Assembly: GCA_013339765.2 (NCBI GenBank)
Contig: CM023449.1
Span: 113,201,493 to 113,265,492, forward strand
Origin: Haemaphysalis longicornis
Taxonomy: Eukaryota > Arthropoda > Arachnida > Ixodida > Ixodidae
Length of the DNA stretch: 64,000 bases
Reading direction: 5' to 3'
Shown: positions 1-11,280 of the stretch, piece after piece
How positions within the stretch are numbered: position 1 is the first letter of the stretch
Layout of the letters: each line of letters begins with the position of its first letter
Program-made: the position numbers and the translations under genes
The notes under the pieces: generated by a model
Seen by the model: the letters and a program-made list of their open reading frames with translations, nothing else
What the model was told of the DNA's origin: nothing
Database searches by the model: none

Positions 1-509
1 TTTCCCTGATGTCGTATCGAGTGTCCCAGTGCTCCCCGGGTTTACGACCACAATCTTATTCCTATATCCCTCTTAAAGCCACTGAAAAGAAAAGCACGTA
101 CAACAAACTCAATGACTGACACCAACAGTGGAAATTTGTAATTAACGAGGATCTTGCTTCCTTTTACAAAAACGTTAAAAAATATTACAAAACCAGCTTT
201 GTAAATTCTATTTGGGAACTTTAAAACTGCGTGACGGAGTTTAAAAAAGAAATATATTCCTACAATCGTTGTGAAGTCCGACTCAAACAGCCTGCTGATT
301 AATAAATCTCTAAAATCATAGCTCACCCGGAAAAAACGCCTCTATAAAACAGCAAAAAAATCTCGGGCCATTTTCTCCACTAATGTGACACCTGGGGAAG
401 GTCGAATATTGCGGTGTATATGCGGTTTCTTGGCGCCTTGGCGTTTTTGACAACGGAGATGAAACTGTTGGGGGTAGAGGTATACAGCTTTGCTGTAAAA
501 GTCTCGTGT

Positions 510-830
510 CGTTAACACGCAGCGTTCTAGCGCAGGGTGTGAATGAGTGTCCCGCGATTTTCGTACTAGGACGAAGCGTTCAAGCACGAGGCGCAAACGA
601 GTTTCCCGTTGTTTTAGTACGCGTTACAAAGCGTTCTAGGTCGAATGTTATACGTGTCCTGGTGTTTTTTTAGTACGCGTTACGTTCTAGCGCCAGGCGT
701 AAACGAGTGTCCCGGTGTTTTAGTACTGTGGCTCCGTGAGACGACGGTTACGGCGACGAAATCAGACGCCAGCAGCCGAGCCCCTAAGGGGCTTGGCCCT
801 GAAAACGAAAATAGCCCAGAAGCATGGATT
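510..830 (+). repeat. Four-copy 50-57 bp tandem array plus GC-rich block, inside the LINE
   Basis: Four diverged units end in TAGTAC or CGTAC at 566, 620, 676 and 726. Each carries a GCGTTCTAGCGC-like start and a GAGTGTCCCGGTGTTTT-like end. They are followed by a GC-rich block containing GAGCCCCTAAGGGGCTT near 779-795. One unit plus the same block recurs in reverse orientation at 61281-61435. The unit-plus-block architecture resembles a monomeric 5' promoter repeat of a mobile element or a small mobile unit that entered the older LINE. Its identity is unknown. Confidence 0.75.
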
Positions 831-2381
831 TGACACACCCTGTGTGAGATTGAATACAGAAAGCAGTTATTGCATAGCAAAGAATTATTTTTTTGGGGCG
901 GAACTCATTTTAATTCTTTGTAGGAACCCAAACAAATTCTGGCGTGTAATTTCCACCAAACCACACACTAACCATATAAATCTCGTTCACTCTGATGACG
1001 AACCGATAAGTGCTGAGGAAGCAGCTAATGTCACACCATTGCACAAATCTGGTTACCTTGATAAGGTATTTTACTATAGACCAGTACCACTAACCCCCGT
1101 CTGTTGTAAAACACTCGAACACATAATTTATTCTTGCTTTATCAAACATCTTCAGGATTATATTTTTTCCACTCATGCCACAACATGGCGTTCGTGCCGG
1201 TCTTTCTTAGGTCACACAGTCAAGCGAATTTGTAGATGACATTGATTTATCATTCAACCAGGACGTACAATTAGACGCAATATTTTTGGACTTCAAAAAG
1301 CTTTTGATGTCGTTCCTCACTGTCTTTTGCTCATAAGTTGTCATTTCTTGGAATTTATACAACACTCATAAATTTGATTACAGACTGTCTAAGTGACCGT
1401 AAACAGTGTGCTGTAATAAATGGAGTGCCATTATCACCAGGTTATGTACTGTCCGGGGTGCCTCAGGAGTCTGTTTTGGGGCCTCTTCTTTTTCCGATTT
1501 TTATCAATGATTTTCCTGCTGGGTCTGAAATCTACAATGTGACTTTATGTGGATGATTGGGCTTTGTACTGCCCAGTCAAGTGTGTTGATGACACCACGG
1601 TATTGCAGTCGGAGCTCGATATGATTGGGTCTTGGTGGGCTCAGTGACAGATGAGTTTGAACATAACGAAAGGTTTTTTGTACAATTTACGAACAAAAGG
1701 TGGTTGTATCCAGGCCCTATTACTAGCATTGTCACGCAGTAGAAAAGGTAGACCAAGTTAAGCATATGGGGTAACATTCACAGCAAGATTAGATTGGACC
1801 TGTGCGAGAACTTGGAGAGAGTGCACAAAAGGGCTGCAAGATTTGTTACAGTCGATTATGATTTTAGAATAAAGAGTTCGGAAATTACACAGGCATTGAA
1901 ATGGAAACTACTCGGTGCACGCCGGAAAGTTCAATTACATAAATTTCTTTATACCATATACAACGGTAAGACTGGAATATACAAAGAACTATATTCCGAA
2001 CGGCGAAAGCGTCTATACAAAATGAGGTAATATAGCAGCCGATTTAATATACTGAAATACACTTTTTTCCCGACACTATTACCAATTCGAACGCGCTAAA
2101 CATTTCAATATTCTCAGTTTTTTATTTCCTAATAGCCATGGAAACAGAATTTTGAGTTGAATAAATAACCGACAAATTTATCATATTACATTCAGCGTGT
2201 ATTTACGTACTGTGGTTGCTGGTGTTTATTTTACGTTATGTATTACTGCTTTTGTTATAATTATGTGTTCTCTACGTTTCTTGCTATGCTGTACTGTAAG
2301 TGTTTAGATTTCTGTTGTATGCTGCCATGTGTAATTGTTGTTTGGTTAAAATATACTGTTTGTCTATTTTTTCTACTGTAT

Positions 2382-2432
2382 TGCCCCTACAACAATGCCC
2401 AATGGGCGATGTAGGTACTTGTAATAAATAAA
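2382..2432 (+). other. LINE 3'-end hairpin and polyadenylation signals
   Basis: An interrupted stem pairs CCTAC (2386-2390) with GTAGG (2411-2415) and TGCCCA with TGGGC inside it. AATAAATAAAG follows at 2423-2433. CR1-like LINEs commonly carry such a terminal hairpin, which the element's own reverse transcriptase is thought to recognise. Its position immediately after the pol remnant marks this as the element's 3' end. Confidence 0.6.
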
Positions 2433-2689
2433 GAAATTAATGAAGAAAAAAATTCACCATCTTCCCGTCGGGGAACACTGAGTAATATGCGAAGCAGCCA
2501 TGACGTCGCATTATCGCGCGCGGAGGGGCAGGTGTTGCCATTCATTGCGCAATCCCGGAGAGAAGCGGAGAGAACGAATGCCGGAGAGGAGAGGAGTGTC
2601 GGAGATGAGAGGAGGAATGCTCGCATACTACACAGGGTTCCCGTACGGGAAGATGACGACGGTGGGTGAACGCGAAGCTATCTCGTGAT

Positions 2690-2745
2690 GGATTCTTTGG
2701 TTGGTCAATCCCTAGGGGCATCCTGCCACAATCATCATCAGCGGT
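2690..2745. repeat. Short dispersed repeat (CCAATCCCTAGGGG type), copy 1
   Basis: TTCTTTGGTTGG, then TCAATCCCTAGGGG, then CATCCTGCCACAATCATCATCA runs through this stretch. About 50 bp of the same sequence is found at 62930-62985 in the same orientation, next to another shared piece (gattctttg..gatggattc). It lies directly beyond the RNase H remnant, so it may be a LINE 3' UTR. No function can be assigned. Confidence 0.55.
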
Positions 2746-2970
2746 GCCTGGCCAGGCATGCGCAGTGGGGGAGGTCCTGAGCGCGAACTGACGAAGCAGC
2801 CTAGTGGCATCAGTACATGAAAGCAGAAGCAAGATGGTCCTTTCACTGTCTTGGCCTGTACGGGCAGCTGCATGAGCCGAAACATTGCCGGTTATTCCAC
2901 AGTGACTTGGAAATAAATAGAGCGTCAGTGTGTGCGCAGATATTGTAGAGAGCATAACCCTCGGCAACAA
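2735..2970 (-). pseudogene. LINE RNase H fragment (I/R1-like)
   Basis: On the minus strand a frame contains FPSHCGITGN..AHAAART, the conserved C-terminal part of LINE RNase H domains (usually W-x-P-x-H-x-G-I-x-G-N-x-x-A-D). It is followed by TRLLRQFALR and WPGTADDD, where LINE ORFs of this type run toward their C-terminus. The aspartate normally found after GNxxA is replaced by His in AHAA. Only about 75 residues remain and no RT is attached, so this is a truncated remnant. The same strand continues into a short sequence that recurs at 62930-62985. Confidence 0.6.
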
Positions 2971-2999
2971 GAGATCAGATCCACTTTTGTTTTGCCTTC

Positions 3000-4815
3000 A
3001 GCATCTTTTTAGACGCAATTAGAATAAGTTCCAGGACAGTGGTTGGCTTATAATTACCAGCGAGTAAAGGTGAAGCCGAGCCAGTGAGAGGTCCAGTGGA
3101 AATGTTCTTTGGCCCTGCCTTCGGTTTCTGTTTTTTTTCCTTGTATTGGTAAGCGGGGAAGTGTTGGTTGTTTTGTAATCAAGCACATTGGCGGATTGTA
3201 AAACAAGTTCCTAATGCCACGCCCTTTTTTGCTGACATTTTTTCTTCTTCAACCACCGGACGACCTGCGTTTTAATAGGCCATAATAAACCTCCGTGTAT
3301 AAAAGACCTCGCAATCATATGCCGGTAACTAAATCTAGTATGTTATATCATACGTAACTTAAATATGTAACAATGTGAACATGCCAATGCTCCTTGTGAA
3401 TGAGTTTCTATGCGCGCGCGCGTAACTAGCAATGTACAAAGCCTATAATTATTTGAAGATACTACAACGGGTGTTTCTATTCCGAACTTGATTTATACAA
3501 CTAAATTGTTTTCAACGAAACCAGAGGCACTCGCTCGAGTTTTCGTTGATTTATAATGTTCAATAATGCCAAGGCTTAAAGCGTTTTGAAAAAGAGCAAT
3601 ATGACACCGCACTGCACCTCAGCGATGCGCCAAAAGAAAGCATTGAAGAAGCTGAGTCCGAAGAGATCTAGAAAGAACTAATAGCCCACCCGTGCAATAT
3701 TTCCCTCACGCACCGCGTCGATATGTCTTCCAGTTTTTCGTCCATGGGTTCGGTCCTAGCAGGTTTCGCAAATTAGTTCCACATATAACTGCTATATTCA
3801 CCTCAATGCGGGTTAAATGAAAATGTCTCGAACATCGGCGCCTAGGGCATGCCAGCGCGGAGCACCACAGCAAAGCCAATTAGGCTTTCCACTAGCGTGA
3901 GTTTTCTCTAGAATGAACAGCAGCGATGTTCGATGGCAGTGCTGTTAAATTGATTTTAAAAGTTGAGAGTTGCAACTTACCAGGTAAATGGGGATCGCAG
4001 TGAAAGGTCTGTTAAGTTTTTACACCCCCTCTGAATCCAACTCCTCGGAACCCAACTCAGAACCTAAAGTCCCTCGCCCCTGGGTACTTTTCAAAGATTG
4101 CTCAGAGTCAAACTTCGAGCGTGCGTTATGCCTGACACAGATCTCGCGTAAGGGCTGTAATTACAAGATGTTTCTGCCGGGCTCATTTTTTAGCACCAAT
4201 TGAAGGAACAATCACCAATAACACGCTTCTATCGAGAAAGTGCAAATACTATCGAGAAAGGCAGATGCACATACTGCCCCGCGACTGTACGCACGCAGCA
4301 GCCGTGGCCGCCCGATGCCCTCTGATCTGCGGTTGCACTCTCGCAGTAACTTTTGTCCACAAACGTAACTTCTGCAGGAGTTTATTGACAAGAAGAAGCG
4401 TTGAAGATCTCTGCAAATCTGTTTTTACCTGACAAGATTGGCTAGCAACCACATTCCTTTGACATCTTCCTTTTCTACATTTTTAAAAACCGAACCTTTC
4501 TTAATTGCATCGATGCCTTCTTTTCAAAGTACAGGCTGGTCGACCCATAAGCTCTGATACGATCTCTCGACACATGGAGCGTGCGCGAAACCGGACTTTT
4601 ATTAAATCAACATGGTCAGTTGAAAGTGACAAAAATAGGAAGGTTCTCGATAAGAAACCGCACGCACCGCTCCTGAAGAAGGAGTACAATAGTATAGCTT
4701 TATCTCATAAACAAGATATAGCTATGCATTTAGATATTTCGTAGATATGTTTACTTAGTGCGTCAAAAATCCTCAAGTGACTTCGTTCTTCATTTGCAAT
4801 ATGAGGCTCTGAGGG
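3000..4815. other. No gene recognised
   Basis: AT-rich sequence with only short spurious frames. It contains a small alternating CG run at 3410-3421 and an imperfect direct repeat of CTATCGAGAAAG at 4231-4260. I see no conserved coding motif, RNA gene or transposon end. Confidence 0.5.
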
Positions 4816-4821
4816 TTTGAC

Positions 4822-4867
4822 GATTGGATTGGCCACACGTTCAGCGATGGTTGGATTGGATTGGATA
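4822..4867 (-). repeat. LINE 3' tail of TTGGA units
   Basis: GATTGGATTGG at 4822-4832 and TTGGATTGGATTGGAT at 4851-4866 lie just past the stop of the RNase H frame. Read on the minus strand this is a (TCCAA)n tail. Several non-LTR clades end in such short tandem repeats instead of poly(A), so it marks the 3' end of the element. Confidence 0.6.
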
Positions 4868-6010
4868 GGGAAACCTTCTTTGGGGCCTGCGAATGAAGTC
4901 CTATTTCTAGGTCTTCATGACTTGGCCGGAGTCGTCACCGCAGATGTAGCCAACCTGGCTAGGGGTCCTCCGCTCCCCGTCACCGGGTCGCCGGGGTCCT
5001 CCTGCCTGGCCAGCGCCACGATAACTCGCTGGACAGTCGGGAGTTGAAGATTTTGGTCTTCAGTCCGCACCGCCTCCTCGAAGGCAGGTGGCATCGTTCT
5101 TGTGTTTGATTCGTCCGGGTACGCGAGGCAATCCCAGACGATGTGCTCGAGTCTTGCTGGAGCTTTGCGACACACCCGACAGGTGGCGTCAGGGTATGTC
5201 TCCGGGTACATCTTGTGCTTTAGGTAGGGGCTCGGGACCGTCTTTGTTTGGAGTTGCCTGTAGATGACCGCCTGCTCCCTGCTCAATCCTTTGCAGGGCG
5301 GCGGCAGCTTGCGTCTGGCAAGTCGATAGGCCTGAGTAATTTCTTTGTAGGTAGTCATTCGGTCTGGTGTGCTGTGCCACAAATGCTCTCCGCCACTTTG
5401 CCCGGAGCGGTTAGTGACTTCGCGCGCACGAGCGTGGGCGGTTTCATTGTGGTTCTGAGCACGTGCCGACACCGTGCCTGCGTGTGCCGGGAACCACTTG
5501 ATTCTCGTCTTCCCCGTGAGGCTTGGTTGTCTTGGCAGTAGCTTCTCCGTTACGGGGGAAACCCTGCCTTTGGAGAAGTTTTTGACAGCTTCCCTGGAAT
5601 CACTCAGGACCGTTGTGCAGCCTGGATCTTTGAGGGCCAGCGCGATCGCCACCTCCTCTGCTTTCTCTGGTCTCCCGCTTGCAACTCTGGCCGCCGCTCG
5701 GAGGTTGCCCTCGGCGTCGACCACCGTCACCACGAAGCCACGTTCGTTGCAGTGTTCTGCTGCATCGACGTAGCGGGCTCCAGCGTCCCCGGCGTGGAGT
5801 TCTGCCAGCGCCTTGGCCCGTGCTCGCCGCCTGCCCTCGTTGTACTCCGGGTGCATGTTGCGCGGGACTGCATCCACCTGGATTTTGTCCCTGGTGTCGC
5901 CTCGTAGCTGCGTCTTGGTTCCCTGCGATGGTTGGACGAACCTAAGCAAATCTTTTGACGCATATTTGACGCAGTTTTTTGTGTGAGAAATCTTTTGCGC
6001 TTCTCTCAAC
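4822..6010 (-). pseudogene. LINE pol C-terminus: RNase H plus CCHC motif (5'-truncated, I/R1-like)
   Basis: A 364-codon open frame runs from 6009 to 4915. Its middle is an RNase H fold. YVDAA holds the first Asp (normally YTDAA), KAEEVAIALAL holds the Glu, VLSDSREAV holds the second Asp, and WFPAHAG is followed by NETAHARARE. In that last motif the usual fourth Asp (x-A-D) is His, so activity is doubtful. The C-terminus has C-x2-C-x8-H-x4-C (CRVC..HIVWDC), the zinc motif that ends ORF2 in many I-superfamily LINEs. The frame is unusually long and open for a remnant, so the copy may be relatively young. No RT domain is attached, and the first ~45 residues do not look like pol. Confidence 0.8.
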
Positions 6011-6254
6011 TTTCTTTAGTAAGGAATAGTAAAGTTTTTCTTCTTGGTCAATGACCTTCTCCATGATTCAAACAGCATTAAAACACCCTTCTCAGTATAA
6101 CAAATAGATTTTCTCTGTCAAATTTCGGCTGTTAATCTATATATCAAGCTATCTACGAGGAACCAAGGTAAAAATCTTTACGCCCTAATAAAATGCTACA
6201 TTTGAGGTAAAAAAGATATGTTAAACTTTCCGCTGCTCAAAACGCCAACTTTGG

Positions 6255-7340
6255 AGGAGGAGGAAATAATTTTATTTATTCCAAAGAAGAGGCCTATTCA
6301 GGCCCGTGGGGCCTTACACGACGGCCAAGCTATCTTGACTCCTGGCGGCGTCTTCGGCCCTATCGACGGCCCACTGCTGGATGTCAGGGTTTTCGCTGCG
6401 TAGCATGGTCTCCCATTGCTCTTTACTAGTTCCTTTCCTTTCGTATGTTCCTTTCGTATTGCTAAAATCTTGTTTCTGGACACTGGGGCATTCCCATAAC
6501 ATGCGAGTCAAGCTTGGAATTTCGGGGCAGTGCTTGCATTTGCCGTTGTTTTTATCCAGATGGAAGTGCCTGTAAAGGCCTGCATTAGGATACGTGTTCG
6601 CTTGAAGACGTCTCCACTCGACTTCTTGCTTCTTGGTGACCGAGGGTCGGCAGCCGGGTAGGTTCGTCTTTCCCCTTTGTAGTGTTCGAGCAGGTCTGCG
6701 TAAGTACAGAGGCCATCTTTGGCGTTCTCCATTGATTGTGAGTCGGGTTGCGGGAGCTCTCTGTGGGTAAGATCTTGAGCAGCCTCGTTGGCCCGTTCAT
6801 TGCCTTCTAGTGCCGCGTGTGCGGGCATCCATATCAACGTGGTTGTGGCATTTTGGTTCGTCTCGCGGCGGGAAAGAACCCTTAGCGCCACGCCAGAAAT
6901 TCTCCCTCGTGCAAAATTGCGGATCGCTGGCAGGGAGTCGCTAACGATTTTCCCGCTTGGGTCGTTGATAGGGCTAATGCAATGGCCACTTCTTCGCGTG
7001 TTTGGTTCGGATGGAGTTTGGTGTTTGGTTCGGATGGAGCAGGCGGCTAGAACTTTGCCCGAGTGGTCAGTGACCACCGAAGCCATAGCTCCACGTTGTT
7101 CGTAAGTGGCCGCGTCTGTATAAACGACATGCGGATCCTCTCGAAGTTGTTTCTTGAACGCCTGGGCTCTCAGCTGTCTCCGCTTCTCGTTGTATAGCGG
7201 GTGCATATTCTTGGGAAGATGTGGAACGCGGATGCCTTTCCGTAGTTCAGCGGGGACGGAGAGCTTGTCGCCGAAGGTTCTCTCGTATGGAAAACGCAGG
7301 TTATCCAGTAGGTGGCTGCCGGTGGCCGGCTGGGTTATTT
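6255..7340 (-). pseudogene. Second LINE RNase H-CCHC remnant with an internal duplication
   Basis: The minus frame from 7206 holds YTDAAT, then VSDSLPAIRNFARG, then IWMPAHAALEGNERANEAAQ. This is an RNase H core of the same superfamily as the copy at 4.8-6.0 kb. In the last motif the usual Asp of x-A-D is Asn. The segment with the catalytic Glu (EEVAIALAL) has moved to another frame because a 23-bp tandem duplication at 6998-7043 shifts the frame, and a later indel shifts it back. After a further break at about 6510 the C-terminal zinc motif reads C-x2-C..R..LWEC, with Arg replacing the expected His. An AATAAA (minus, 6271-6276) and a (TCC)n tract (6252-6263) form the 3' end. Confidence 0.8.
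6998..7043. repeat. 23-bp tandem duplication inside the LINE
   Basis: GTGTTTGGTTCGGATGGAG occurs at 6998-7016 and again at 7021-7039, a period of 23 bp. The period is not a multiple of three, and it coincides with the loss of frame over the RNase H glutamate motif. It is therefore a disabling mutation of this LINE copy and not a functional repeat. Confidence 0.85.
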
Positions 7341-7526
7341 TTTAAAAAACCTGCACCTTGACTTCAGGGAACACTCACTCATTTGTGGGTCCATCATGTA
7401 CCTCATAATCCGGTAAACTGCAGCGAAAGTCCGAAATTACGAAATTGTAATGGCTAAACAACGACCTCCCAAAAACATTAACGCAATTAAAATTGTAATT
7501 TGAGCTTGTTGACGTCGCGCATATAA

Positions 7527-7550
7527 GTAGTAGTAGTAGTAGTAGTAGTA
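7527..7550. repeat. (GTA)8 microsatellite
   Basis: Eight uninterrupted GTA/TAG triplets flanked by unremarkable AT-rich sequence. It could be a polymorphic locus or a trinucleotide LINE tail, but no coding remnant is attached on either side. Confidence 0.9.
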
Positions 7551-7639
7551 CGTATTGTTAAATGAGGCGGATCTTAGCCGTGCATAACGGCCGGCAATTC
7601 CTCCACCTAATCGTCCCCAATACCATATCAGAGACACAC

Positions 7640-9165
7640 AATGTCACCACTCCTCACTTAGTCCTGTGGACTGCAAGGATCCAAGCAGGAGATGAGACAC
7701 CTCTATTCGCACAGTGCAGTGGTCCTAAAGAAAATAATGTCCTCCGTTGTAGCATGGTGCACTCCTAGCTCCTGTAGATCGCGAAAAAAGTTAGTCCGCT
7801 CATAGTTAGTCTTGGTGTAGTAAATAATGTAGTGATCAATGTCACTAGAGACATGATTACTGTCGTAATAGGACAGCGATGGAAAGAAGGACAACACTAG
7901 TTGGCGACGTCACAGAAATTTCTGCTGTGTGTGAGCTCACCTCATTAAATTAAACCAACTTTTTCACGCTGTGCCGCACGCACCCAGATCTGAAAGAACA
8001 GTGCCAATGCGATGCGAACGTTGCACCACTTACGTTGCACCAAGTCTTGCGCACCCAAATGCTATCAATAGCAGTCTGTTTTGCTTACCATAAATTAGTC
8101 GTAATCTTTAAATAGGACACTTTTCACAAAGGCCTCTACAGTGATATGGCACTGTATTCTTCACAGAAACCTTTTTCAAGCTGCATATTGTGACTACCGC
8201 TGATAAAATCCACTGTGCATTTTGCGACTGTGCGTTTACTTTCTGTACACAATGTTTCCGCTACACGAAGTACTGGTTTATTTTATATTTGATGCCCTCA
8301 CCTGCTTAAGGAAGGTACAAGACGACTTAGAGGTTTCTCAAAATATGCTCGCCAATTCGGTGATTTGTAGCGTCTTACAGGCGCTTTTTCTGTGGCCCTT
8401 CTCAGCCCGCACTATCGGTGTAACATTGATTTTAACAATCGTTTCAACCACACAAACGTTAAGCTTTTGCGCGTAGCCACTCCTACAGTCGCGCCCGAAT
8501 GTGTGCACCGGAAGAATCCGTAAAGCTACTCAGAAGCAATATCACAGGGTCACGTCTTTCTTGTCCAAGGGCTTTGAAAACCTGTTAACATTTTAAACAG
8601 GCTTGCAGAATGTCCAATTGAGCCCAAATTAAGCATCTCAATTGAAACAGAAACATCTCAGTAGTCAAGGGTGCGCTAAAACTACCGTCAATTTGAGACA
8701 TTGAACTTTCAATTCGTAGTTACACCTCGAACATTGATGCTTTGTTATCTATTTGGCTAAAACATCTGGCGTCTCCGCTGTCAAATTTTGTTACAACGTC
8801 AGGCTTAGATGTGGATTGACCGGAATCTAGGTCACAACGCTGAGATAAAAAGGCTTGGTAAAACTTTGGCTGAATAGAACGACCGATATATACGTGTGCA
8901 AATGGCTATAATAACAAAGAGTTACCCCTATGTCACGAAGGAGCTCTACAGGCGTATCTTCTTTTCCCCAAGGGCTTTCCCCTGCACACTGTCATAAACA
9001 CTACAGGCTGCAGGTGCAAGTAGCTGCAATGAGGACGAAAAGATGGGGGCCCGACGGCAGCTTCACGAGCCGCAATAAAGCAGCGCCGTCAAGGTCGTTT
9101 AGCGACGCGGCGTCTCCTCCTAGGCCAGCGTCGAGTGGTATGCTGACAGAGCTCGATGTCTCTCT
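7640..9165. other. No gene recognised
   Basis: Short open frames only, without motifs I recognise. There is a small perfect palindrome CAGAAATTTCTG at 7913-7924. Nothing supports an RNA gene or a transposon end. Confidence 0.5.
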
Positions 9166-9169
9166 GATC

Positions 9170-9220
9170 ATGTTTATTAGATGTTTATTAGGTTATACCA
9201 AGATGTTTATTAGGTTATAC
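9170..9220. repeat. Short tandem repeat, 2.6 units
   Basis: ATGTTTATTAGGTTATAC is identical at 9181-9198 and 9203-9220, preceded by a partial unit ATGTTTATTAG at 9170-9180. Local duplications of this size recur elsewhere in the window. Confidence 0.85.
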
Positions 9221-9224
9221 TGCT

Positions 9225-11280
9225 GAAAGAAGCAGCGTAGATGAAGTAAACTCGGCTCCGGGCCGGACTTGCCGGCGAGTAGATCGCTACTAAAGATCTC
9301 TTGCTCACCACCGTAATCGAGTCACTATACACCAACGCATCTATATCCTCTCTTTTGGGTGGACAGTCTGGCTTACGAAGGCGGCGAGATTACTCGGCGT
9401 GTCCTTGTTAGTTCGGCGAATAGGAAACAGACTGTTCACCCCCAGAAGAGATTTCTCGAACATACAAAAGTATTTTAGTGCAACGTGGAGAATACGATTT
9501 GTGCATTAACGACTGCTAAGCAAAAAATGCCAAAGAATAGACAGGGCACCAAGTTGACGAGCCCATGACGTTTTGGAGCGATGTACAACGCCAAATATTT
9601 TCTCTGAAACAGCACGGGGTAAGTACAGTAAAGACAACGCACAACAGGAATATAGGCAGTTATTACATGCACTGCGTGTGGTGACGTCCACCGAGCATTT
9701 CACAAGAATTTTAATGAGGTATTTAACAATATCTTCACAACCAGCTGCGTGCTACGTCAAAAAGTACCCGTAAGATAGCATTTGTTTTATCCTCAGTCTA
9801 CTACTGCGATAAAAAATTACTGCCATAAAATAACCTATCTTTATACGTGGTACCACCCCCTCGCTGTAGTGATTTCTATTTACCTTAAATTAAAATGTAG
9901 ACAGTTGAGTAAACTTTACCCAATTGATGGAGATGTCACTTCGTAAGATTAATCTGCAAGCCCTACCTCTGTCAATTGGTTCTTGTTCAGGCAGAGTTGA
10001 ACTCTACAGCTTGCTAAGGGATTTACGGTTTCACAATAACTTTAAACACCACCCTACAAGATCAAACTTTAGCGACACGTAGATTGAAACAGCGGCTCCA
10101 CAAAGCTTATTACAGCCGCTGCAAACACTAAGGTATACTCCATCGTTAAAAAATGCCGGTGGTTATTGCAACTGAGTAGCCGCCGTTTTGTGGAGCACTT
10201 TACTCTACTCGGATACCCAATACAGCTGGGACTTCTTCAGGCGAAGCTTTTTCTATCCAGCCGCTTCAGCCAACGCTGCAAGACCTCCTCACTACCCTTA
10301 TGCGGCGCGACATCGTGGTAATGACTCCAGCTGTGATTCCACCGCAAACGTCGGAACCTAGTCTGATCAGGCCGATCGATGCTGGAATAGACGTTCTTCG
10401 GTCGGCTTGAGGACAGTCCGCTCGCTATCGCTCGTGTGCTCTCCGCGTTGGCTACACTATGTAAATACTGTAGATACGTCTTCTGTTCATCGTAACAATA
10501 TCAATGATTATACCATACTAGTAGATATGCAGGGTTAGTCTTCCGTAAGCTTATACCGCCATGTAAAAACATTCACGTGCCTCCGCGTTTTTAATTTGTA
10601 GTATTGTTTGCGTAGCAACCTCAACTTTCTGGGGGTGCAGACCTGGGTTATGTCCCCGCGTTTAGCGCTTCATTTTTTTGCGTCGGTTATCATTACCGGC
10701 ATCGCTACACGTGCAGTTTTACAAACCACGAGACGGATTATTTAAAAAAACACCTAGAGCTATTACCAGCGAGGGGGAGGTCATGGTTCGTACAGTTTAC
10801 ATTACTTAGCACATATGCAGCCTTATAGCACTGTAACACGGACACTATGAATCGCGATTAAGTTGATCCGGATAGAGTACAATACAAATCGAGTGATCCT
10901 TCACGACCAGTTTGACCACCATCGAACCCATTCGTGCTCGAACTCAATACTGGTTTGCTAAGCGCGATTGAGGTTTTCAAGCGCAATCTGAAGAGCGGTG
11001 ATACCCTCGTCCCCAATTATTAGCTCCATCGAACGTAAAACGTGTAAAATATGTCACAAATCGCATTAAATAACTTCATTCAATCAACTATGCTATAATA
11101 TTTATCTAGGAAGCATACCAACGTTCACGAACCTCCATTTTTTCACTCCCAACACCACAGGTCAAGTCAACCTGGAAACAAAAATGGAGTCACTACGGCT
11201 GCCGGCTGCTGTATCGAGTACAATAGTTTTTCCTCCTCCATCTTACAGAATTATCGCCATTGGAACGAACGTGAAGGAAA
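9225..11280. other. No gene recognised
   Basis: No coding region, tRNA or rRNA is apparent. The interval 10155-10460 is more GC-rich and pyrimidine-biased and could be a solo LTR or an old repeat, but I see no second copy in the window and no terminal TG...CA pair I can defend. Confidence 0.45.

Larger units (their letters stand above)
1..2440 (+). mobile_element. Decayed CR1/Jockey-type LINE, interrupted by a tandem repeat
   Basis: Broken reading frames of a non-LTR retrotransposon pol run left to right. Around 90-360 there is an endonuclease-RT linker rich in Lys and Arg. At 900-1240 comes RT fingers and palm with a YRP..LTPVCCKTLEHII stretch. At 1250-1320 there is a DAIFLDFKK motif, and at 1430-1530 the SGVPQ..VLGPLLF motif with Gln-Glu in place of the usual Gln-Gly. 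At 1790-2030 lies the thumb/C-terminus with LERVHKRAARFV. No RNase H follows, which fits CR1/Jockey-like clades. Frameshifts and stops are numerous and the catalytic FADD/YADD region is not recoverable, so the copy is dead. The 3' end has a hairpin and AATAAA signals. The insertion at about 360-890 separates the linker from the RT. Confidence 0.85.

Noticed and set aside
510..726. CRISPR-like array of about 55-bp units
   Set aside because: Units are whole diverged repeats without constant repeats and unique spacers, no cas genes are present, and the context is a eukaryotic LINE.
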